Source: JACNKJ01 sp964440095
GTDB lineage: Bacteria; Krumholzibacteriota; Krumholzibacteriia; JACNKJ01
Length of the DNA stretch: 64,000 bases
Assembly: GCA_964440095.1 (NCBI GenBank)
Contig: CAYTPZ010000001.1
Location: 248,001 to 312,000 of the forward strand
Direction: 5' to 3'
The position numbers were made by a program, and so were the translations under genes. Positions 59,951-64,000 of this stretch are shown here, in pieces. The notes beneath the pieces were generated by a model. It saw only the letters and a list, made by a program, of their open reading frames with translations, was not told the DNA's origin and did not search any database. The first letter of the stretch is position 1; each line of letters opens with the position of its first letter.

Positions 59951-60767
59951 GGAAACTCCTTCGATGCAAAGGGCAGGGACCCTTCTCTTGAAGGGCCTGG
60001 AGGTGGGAAGCGGAACCGTAACCTTTGTTGCCGGCGAAATCGTATCCGGGATACTCGGAGTCGAACTCCCGCATGATGGCATCGCGGTGCACCTTGGCAA
60101 GCACTGAAGCGGCGGCCACCGAGAGACTGCGTGCGTCGCCATCGATGATGGCTTTGGCATTTTGCATGCCGGGAGGAATGTCGCGGCCATCCACAAGAAC
60201 CATCTCTGCCGCGGGATCCAGATTGGCCAGGGCTTTTCGCATCACACGGAAGACACATTCTCGTATTCCGAACTCGTCCACGGCCTCGGCGGGTAGGTCG
60301 GCCACGGCCCAGGCCACTGCCTGATCGCGAATGAGCGGATCCCATTTTTCACGGGCCTCGGCGCTGAGGCGTTTGGAATCGTCGAGACCGGGGGCGTGGA
60401 AATTTGGCGGCAAGATAACGGCGGCAGCCGTGACGGGCCCCGCCAAAGGGCCGCGCCCCACCTCGTCCACGCCTGCGAGCAATCGCCCCTTGGCCTGATC
60501 CGAATCGAAATCTCGAAGCGTGCTCAGGCGGGCAACCAGAAGATCCAAACGCGCCTGACGCCTGCGCATGGACTTGGCCAGATTCCGTCGCCCCTTGCGC
60601 GGATCTTCATCGAGAAGCTTCAGCCAGGTCTCCCGTTGCTCCGGCTCCAGGCGCTGCAAAGATTCACGCTGCTCTTCAAGTTTGAGACGCAGGAAAACTT
60701 CGGGAGCATCCCATGAAAAAACCGGAGCCCCTAGAGGACTCCGGTCACTATGCTTCGAATCGGCCAC
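59901..60767 (-). CDS. rnhB: Ribonuclease HII
   Basis: Removes RNA from RNA:DNA hybrids and initiates removal of single ribonucleotides. The 288-residue protein shows 'AGVDEVGRGPLAGPVTAAAV' (catalytic Asp-Glu at about 101-102), 'GLDDSKRLS', 'MVLVDGRDIPPG' and 'IIDGDARSLSVAAASVLAKVHRDAIM' (blocks GD-x-R-x-x-S-V-A-A-A-S). The first 95 residues are a helical extension before the catalytic domain, longer than in E. coli but like that of Firmicutes enzymes. The start is GTG at 60767, two bases after rplS; a ribosome site is weak. Confidence 0.93.
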   Translation of the reverse strand: MADSKHSDRSPLGAPVFSWDAPEVFLRLKLEEQRESLQRLEPEQRETWLKLLDEDPRKGRRNLAKSMRRRQARLDLLVARLSTLRDFDSDQAKGRLLAGVDEVGRGPLAGPVTAAAVILPPNFHAPGLDDSKRLSAEAREKWDPLIRDQAVAWAVADLPAEAVDEFGIRECVFRVMRKALANLDPAAEMVLVDGRDIPPGMQNAKAIIDGDARSLSVAAASVLAKVHRDAIMREFDSEYPGYDFAGNKGYGSASHLQALQEKGPCPLHRRSFLGRILAGSEEVARRSR

Positions 60768-60769
60768 GC

Positions 60770-61120
60770 TTACTTGGTTTCCCGGATGGCCTTCACCCGC
60801 GCCTTCTTACCCTTGAGGGTGCGCAGATAGTAGAGCTTGGCGCGACGCACCTTGCCTCGTGAGAGAACTTCGATGTCGCTGACGTTGGGGCTGTTCACGG
60901 GGAAGATCCTCTCCACTCCGATGCCGGCCGAAAGCTTGCGCACCGTGAAGGTGGCCTCCACGCCGGAGCCACGACGCTGGATGACGGTGCCCTGGAACGG
61001 CTGATGACGTTCCTTGCTACCCTCCACCACTCGCACCTTGAAGCGAAGCGTGTCGCCCACGTTGAACTCGGGAATCCCGTCCTTCAGCTGCTGATTGCTG
61101 ATCGCGTCGACGATGTTCAT
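60770..61120 (-). CDS. rplS: Ribosomal protein bL19
   Basis: A 116-residue large-subunit protein. 'FNVGDTLRFKVRVVEGSKERHQPFQGTVIQRRGSG' (V-x-V-G-D-x-V, E-G-x-x-R-x-Q-x-F-x-G) and 'FTVRKLSAGIGVERIFPVNSP', then 'RRAKLYYLRTLKGKKARVK' match the family at full length. The ATG at 61120 overlaps the trmD stop as ATGA and has GGAGG upstream, so translation is coupled. Confidence 0.98.
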   Translation of the reverse strand: MNIVDAISNQQLKDGIPEFNVGDTLRFKVRVVEGSKERHQPFQGTVIQRRGSGVEATFTVRKLSAGIGVERIFPVNSPNVSDIEVLSRGKVRRAKLYYLRTLKGKKARVKAIRETK

Positions 61121-61860
61121 CGTCCACCTCCGTTTTGACGGCCGGGTCCCTCGGGACTTTCCGGACCTTCTTCCGTGAGCAGATCGGGGCGCTGAGTTTG
61201 TGTAAGGCGCCTGGACTGCTCTTCTCTCCATTGTTTGATCTTCGCGTGGTTCCCGCCGAGCAAAACTCCCGGGACCTTGATACCCTTGTACTCTTCGGGC
61301 CGAGTGTAATGGGGCCAATCGAGGCCGCCATCTTTATCGGTTCCGAAGGAATCGGTCTCCGCCGATTCCAGATCGGTCATCACATCGGGCAGCAACCTTA
61401 CCACCGAATCGATGATGACCGCCGCTCCCAATTCGCCGCCGGTGAGAATAAAATCTCCCAGGGAGATTTCCTCCGTGACGACCAGGTCGCGGATGCGCTC
61501 GTCCAGGCCCTTGTAGCGCCCGCAAATGAGCGTGATCTCCGCCTCGCGGCTGAGCCGCTTGGCCGTGGCCTGATCGTAGGGCCGACCTCGCGGTGAGAGC
61601 AAGATCACCGGATGCCCGGGATGCTCGCTCTCGCTCTGCACCTTCTCCACGGCCTCGACCATGGGCGGTGCCATCATAATCATTCCGGGCTGTCCGCCGT
61701 AGGGTGAGTCGTCCACCGTCGCGTGCTTGTCCTGGGCAAAATCCCGCGGATTCACGAAACGGTAACTCACAACCTTGTTGCGCTGGGCCCTGTCGAGGAT
61801 GCCCACTTTCGCGGCGGCCTCCATGAATTCCGGGAAGAGGCTGACCACGTTGATGACCAT
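61117..61860 (-). CDS. trmD: tRNA (guanine-N1)-methyltransferase
   Basis: Makes m1G37 in tRNAs with proline, leucine and arginine codons and prevents frameshifting. The 247-residue SPOUT enzyme has 'VVSLFPEFMEA', 'VDDSPYGGQPGMIMMAPP' (D-D-x-P-Y-G-G), 'CGRYKGLDERI' (G-R-Y-E/K-G-x-D-E-R) and 'SLGDFILTGGELGA' (S-I/L-G-D-Y/F-V-L-T-G-G-E). The C-terminal tail is slightly longer than usual and rich in Gly and Gln. It follows rimM by three bases. Confidence 0.98.
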   Translation of the reverse strand: MVINVVSLFPEFMEAAAKVGILDRAQRNKVVSYRFVNPRDFAQDKHATVDDSPYGGQPGMIMMAPPMVEAVEKVQSESEHPGHPVILLSPRGRPYDQATAKRLSREAEITLICGRYKGLDERIRDLVVTEEISLGDFILTGGELGAAVIIDSVVRLLPDVMTDLESAETDSFGTDKDGGLDWPHYTRPEEYKGIKVPGVLLGGNHAKIKQWREEQSRRLTQTQRPDLLTEEGPESPEGPGRQNGGGR

Positions 61861-61863
61861 CTG

Positions 61864-62379
61864 CTAAATCTCCAGTAGCCCGGGCGGTGGATCGATTTCG
61901 ATCCAGCCCTTCTCCGCATTCCAGTCGCGGACGATGGGCTCCACGAAGGGGATGCGGTACTCCCGCTCATCACCCTTCACCACCAGTAGCGGCTGAGCCG
62001 GCATAGGCTCCAGATCCACCACCTTGCCCAAGGTTCCGCCGTCTGCAAGCTTCACTTCCAGGCCGATCACCTGAAAGGGCCGAACTCCGTCGGGTCCGGG
62101 CACATCCAGATCTTCGCTCTCGAAAACCAGAATGCAGTCTCGCAGTTCATCGGCATCTTCCCGGCTTTGGACACCCTCCAGCTTGAGGATGATGCAATGG
62201 CCGGCCTGCCTTACCGAACTGATCTTCACCTCGCCGCCTGCCTCGGTCCCTTCCAGGACCAGATTCTCGGACTCCAGGACTTCGGGCCAGAAGTCCTCCG
62301 ATAGCAGCAGCTTCAATTCGCCCTTGAGCCCCACGGCCTTGATCACGCGGCCCAGCTCAAGTCTTAGAGAGCCCGTCAA
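61864..62379 (-). CDS. rimM: Ribosome maturation factor RimM
   Basis: A 171-residue 30S maturation protein that binds uS19. It shows 'LGRVIKAVGLKGELKLLLSEDF' (G-x-H/V-G-L-x-G-E), 'LKLEGVQSREDADELRDC' (E-x-R-E-x-A-E-x-L) and a PRC-barrel domain ('DGGTLGKVVDLEPMPAQPLLVVK'). The start is TTG at 62379, overlapping the khpA stop, with GGGAG five bases upstream. The order khpA-rimM-trmD-rplS is conserved widely. Confidence 0.96.
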   Translation of the reverse strand: MTGSLRLELGRVIKAVGLKGELKLLLSEDFWPEVLESENLVLEGTEAGGEVKISSVRQAGHCIILKLEGVQSREDADELRDCILVFESEDLDVPGPDGVRPFQVIGLEVKLADGGTLGKVVDLEPMPAQPLLVVKGDEREYRIPFVEPIVRDWNAEKGWIEIDPPPGLLEI

Positions 62380-62612
62380 TCGCGCTCCCTGATGCGCAGG
62401 AAAACTCGCTTTTCCTGACGCTGTCCCGCCGCCGAGAGCAGCGTGCGCAAAGCTTCGGCGGTCTTTCCATGGCGGCCGATCATTCTGCCCAGATCCTCAG
62501 GATCGACGAGCAGGGTGTAGGCCATTTCGCCGTTCTCTTCAGACTTCTCAATACGGACATCCTCCGGCCTGTCGGCCAGGGAATCCGCTACGAAGCGGAT
62601 GAGTTTTTCCAT
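62376..62612 (-). CDS. khpA: KH-domain RNA-binding protein
   Basis: A 78-residue one-KH-domain protein of the YlqC/KhpA family. The core is 'YTLLVDPEDLGRMIGRHGKTAEALRTLLSAA', with the GxxG loop 'GRHG'. It binds RNA and in other bacteria pairs with KhpB. It sits between rpsP and rimM, as in many genomes, ten bases downstream of rpsP. Confidence 0.96.
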   Translation of the reverse strand: MEKLIRFVADSLADRPEDVRIEKSEENGEMAYTLLVDPEDLGRMIGRHGKTAEALRTLLSAAGQRQEKRVFLRIRERD

Positions 62613-62621
62613 GCCAGCCGC

Positions 62622-63164
62622 CTACTCGGTCTTCTCGGCCTCGGGGGCTTCCTCCACGGGCGCCTCCTCGGCAGGAGCTTCTTCTTCAGCAGCGGCTTCA
62701 GCTGCCTCGGCATCGGCTTTGGCTTTGGCTTCGGCGGCCTCGGCATCGGCTTTGGCCTTGGCGGCCGCTTCGTCGGCCTCGCGGGCGTCGGTCTTCTTCT
62801 TGGCCTTCTTTTCGGCGCGACCCAGACGCTCTTCCTTGGCCTTGGGCTGATTGGCTTTCCACTCGGCCAGCTTCTCTTCCAGCTGGTCTGCGCTCACACC
62901 GCTGGACAGTAGACGATGCTTCTCCAGGATGCCGGCGCTGCGCACGAGATTCTCGGCCGTGTTGGAAAGCTCGGCTCCCTCGCCCAGCCAGTGGAGAATG
63001 CGATCTTCCTTGAAGGTCACTTCGGCCACGGCGGGGAGGGGATTGTAGGTGCCCAGATTCTCGATGTAGCGGCCATCACGGCGCTTGCGGGAATCCACCA
63101 CCACCAGGCGGTAGAAGGGTCGTTTCATGGCACCCAAACGGGTCAGACGGATCTTGGTCGACAA
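62622..63164 (-). CDS. rpsP: Ribosomal protein bS16 with long Ala/Glu-rich tail
   Basis: A 180-residue bS16, about twice the usual 80-90 residues. The ribosomal domain is complete ('KIRLTRLGAMKRPFYRLVVVDSRKRRDGRYIENLGTYNP', blocks K-I-R-L-x-R-x-G, P-x-Y-R-I/L-V-V, G-x-Y-I-E-x-x-G-x-Y-N-P). From about residue 105 there is a Lys-rich linker, then near-identical repeats 'AKADAEAAEAKAKADAEAAEAA' and an acidic end 'EEAPAEEAPVEEAPEAEKTE'. The tail is probably disordered and surface-exposed; its role is unknown. The start is TTG at 63164 behind GGAGG. Confidence 0.95.
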   Translation of the reverse strand: MSTKIRLTRLGAMKRPFYRLVVVDSRKRRDGRYIENLGTYNPLPAVAEVTFKEDRILHWLGEGAELSNTAENLVRSAGILEKHRLLSSGVSADQLEEKLAEWKANQPKAKEERLGRAEKKAKKKTDAREADEAAAKAKADAEAAEAKAKADAEAAEAAAEEEAPAEEAPVEEAPEAEKTE

Positions 63165-63169
63165 AGGTC

Positions 63170-64000
63170 CTACCTCCGGATTCCCTTCCCTAAATTCCTC
63201 ATAAGATCAGCGGGCACTCGCCCGGATTTTTGGAAACGGGACAGGGTTTTCATCATTTTCTGCATTTCAGAGAACTGGCGTAGAAGGCGATTTACCTCCT
63301 GGACGCTGGTTCCGCTGCCTTTGGCGATCCTCTTGCGGCGGCTGCCGTTGAGGATCTCGGGCTTCAAGCGCTCTTTGCGCGTCATGGACTGGATGATGGC
63401 CTGCGTGCGCCCGACTTCGCGTTCGTCGATCTCGCCCGCCCCGGCCGCCATCTTGCCCGCGCCCGGAATCATATCCATGATCTTTCCCAGCGGACCCATC
63501 TTCCGGAGCTTCTGGAGCTGTACCAGAAAATCTTCCAGAGTCAGGCCCTGCTTCCGCATGCGCTTCTCCAGCGCTGCGGCCTCGGCCAGGTCGTGCTCCT
63601 CGTGGACTTTCTCCACCAGGCTGAGCACATCGCCCATACCGAGGATTCGACCCGCCATCCGATCGGGATGGAAGGGCTCGATATCCCTGACGGTCTCGCC
63701 CGTGCCCACGAACTTGATGGGCAGGCCCGTGACCGAACGCACCGAAAGTGCGGCGCCGCCGCGCGCGTCGCCGTCGAGCTTCGACAGCAGAACGCCCGTC
63801 AGGGGCAGGCGGCGCGAAAACTCGGTGGCCACCTTCACGGCCTCCTGGCCGGTCATGGCGTCCACCACCAAGAGGATCTCGTCGGGAGCGAGCGCGTCGT
63901 TCAAGCGCTCCAGCTCGGCCATGAGTTCGTCATCGACATGAAGACGTCCGGCCGTATCGACGATGAGCGTGTCGCGCAGCTCCTGCCGCGCTTGGGTGCG
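63170..64000 (-). CDS. ffh: Signal recognition particle protein Ffh (5' end outside window)
   Basis: The frame is open to the last base, so the N domain and P-loop lie outside. Visible are 'DTAGRLHVDDELMAELERLN' (G3 block D-T-A-G-R), 'VVDAMTGQEAV', 'SKLDGDARGGAALSV' (G4/TKxD-type block), 'GTGETVRDIEPFHPDRMAGRILGMGDVLSLVEK' (blocks GTGE and RILGMGD), and the Met-rich M domain with the 4.5S RNA-binding 'SMTRKERLKPEILNGSRRKRIAKGSGTSVQEVNRLLRQFSEMQKMMK' (blocks I-L-N-G-S-R-R-x-R-I-A-x-G-S-G). It targets membrane proteins co-translationally. The gene opens the ffh-rpsP-rimM-trmD operon. Confidence 0.98.
   Translation of the reverse strand, partial: RTQARQELRDTLIVDTAGRLHVDDELMAELERLNDALAPDEILLVVDAMTGQEAVKVATEFSRRLPLTGVLLSKLDGDARGGAALSVRSVTGLPIKFVGTGETVRDIEPFHPDRMAGRILGMGDVLSLVEKVHEEHDLAEAAALEKRMRKQGLTLEDFLVQLQKLRKMGPLGKIMDMIPGAGKMAAGAGEIDEREVGRTQAIIQSMTRKERLKPEILNGSRRKRIAKGSGTSVQEVNRLLRQFSEMQKMMKTLSRFQKSGRVPADLMRNLGKGIRR

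Overview
ORGANISM. The window reads as chromosomal DNA of a Gram-negative bacterium, moderately GC-rich and gene-dense, with many ATGA/GTGA start-stop overlaps. Lipobox and signal-peptide proteins, a TonB-type C-terminal domain, outer-membrane barrels, System II cytochrome c maturation and two proteins ending in the 'N-P-N-P-F-N-P-K-T' sorting/FlgD-like domain point to the FCB side of the tree (Bacteroidota-Fibrobacterota-Gemmatimonadota relatives, e.g. uncultured Eisenbacteria/Krumholzibacteria-like phyla). The exact phylum cannot be fixed from sequence reading alone. No plasmid, phage or IS genes were seen. LAYOUT. 1-5.7 kb: tail of a TonB-like protein, a soluble histidine kinase, pgsA, a beta-helix lipoprotein and a periplasmic 5'-nucleotidase. 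5.8-15 kb: a 1551-aa gingipain-type (C25) secreted protease with propeller repeats and sorting tail, the tldD/tldE protease pair, a small membrane protein, a divergent PAP2 protein and a LOG-like protein. 15-24.5 kb: a respiratory complex I operon in the order nuoA-C-E-F-H-J-K-L-M-N that lacks nuoB, nuoD, nuoG and nuoI. 24.7-30.5 kb: an unknown membrane-anchored protein, a UvrD-type helicase with an inserted DEDDh exonuclease, a secreted protein behind a promoter with direct repeats, and a SpoU methyltransferase. 30.5-37.9 kb: an eight-gene operon led by an ArsR-type repressor with two cysteines, followed by a molybdopterin oxidoreductase, a four-cluster ferredoxin subunit, two tandem NrfD membrane subunits, a split YeeE/YedE sulfur transporter whose second half carries a rhodanese domain without its cysteine and ends in Gly-Gly-Cys, and mobA. 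37.9-45.2 kb: exonuclease III, a NYN-domain protein, acpS, pepA, moaE, moaD and the ccsA/resB cytochrome c maturation pair. 45.3-49.3 kb: a methyltransferase, a small orphan, an IMPase, a metallo-hydrolase and an archaeal-type (class II) GAPDH. 49.4-57.6 kb: cell-envelope proteins, including an Omp28-like CxxC lipoprotein, a sorting-tail protein, a TlpA thioredoxin and a DUF6029-like barrel in tight succession. 57.7-64 kb: comM, a small acidic CxxC protein, and the translation operon ffh-rpsP-khpA-rimM-trmD-rplS-rnhB-yraN. HOW THE GENES WORK TOGETHER. MoaD/MoaE and MobA supply bis-MGD cofactor for the molybdoenzyme in the sulfur operon. The CcsA/ResB pair and complex I indicate a respiratory chain, and the NrfD proteins are expected to exchange electrons with the quinone pool. 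The most distinctive parts are the sulfur operon, the Omp28/TlpA/DUF6029 envelope cluster and the incomplete complex I operon.
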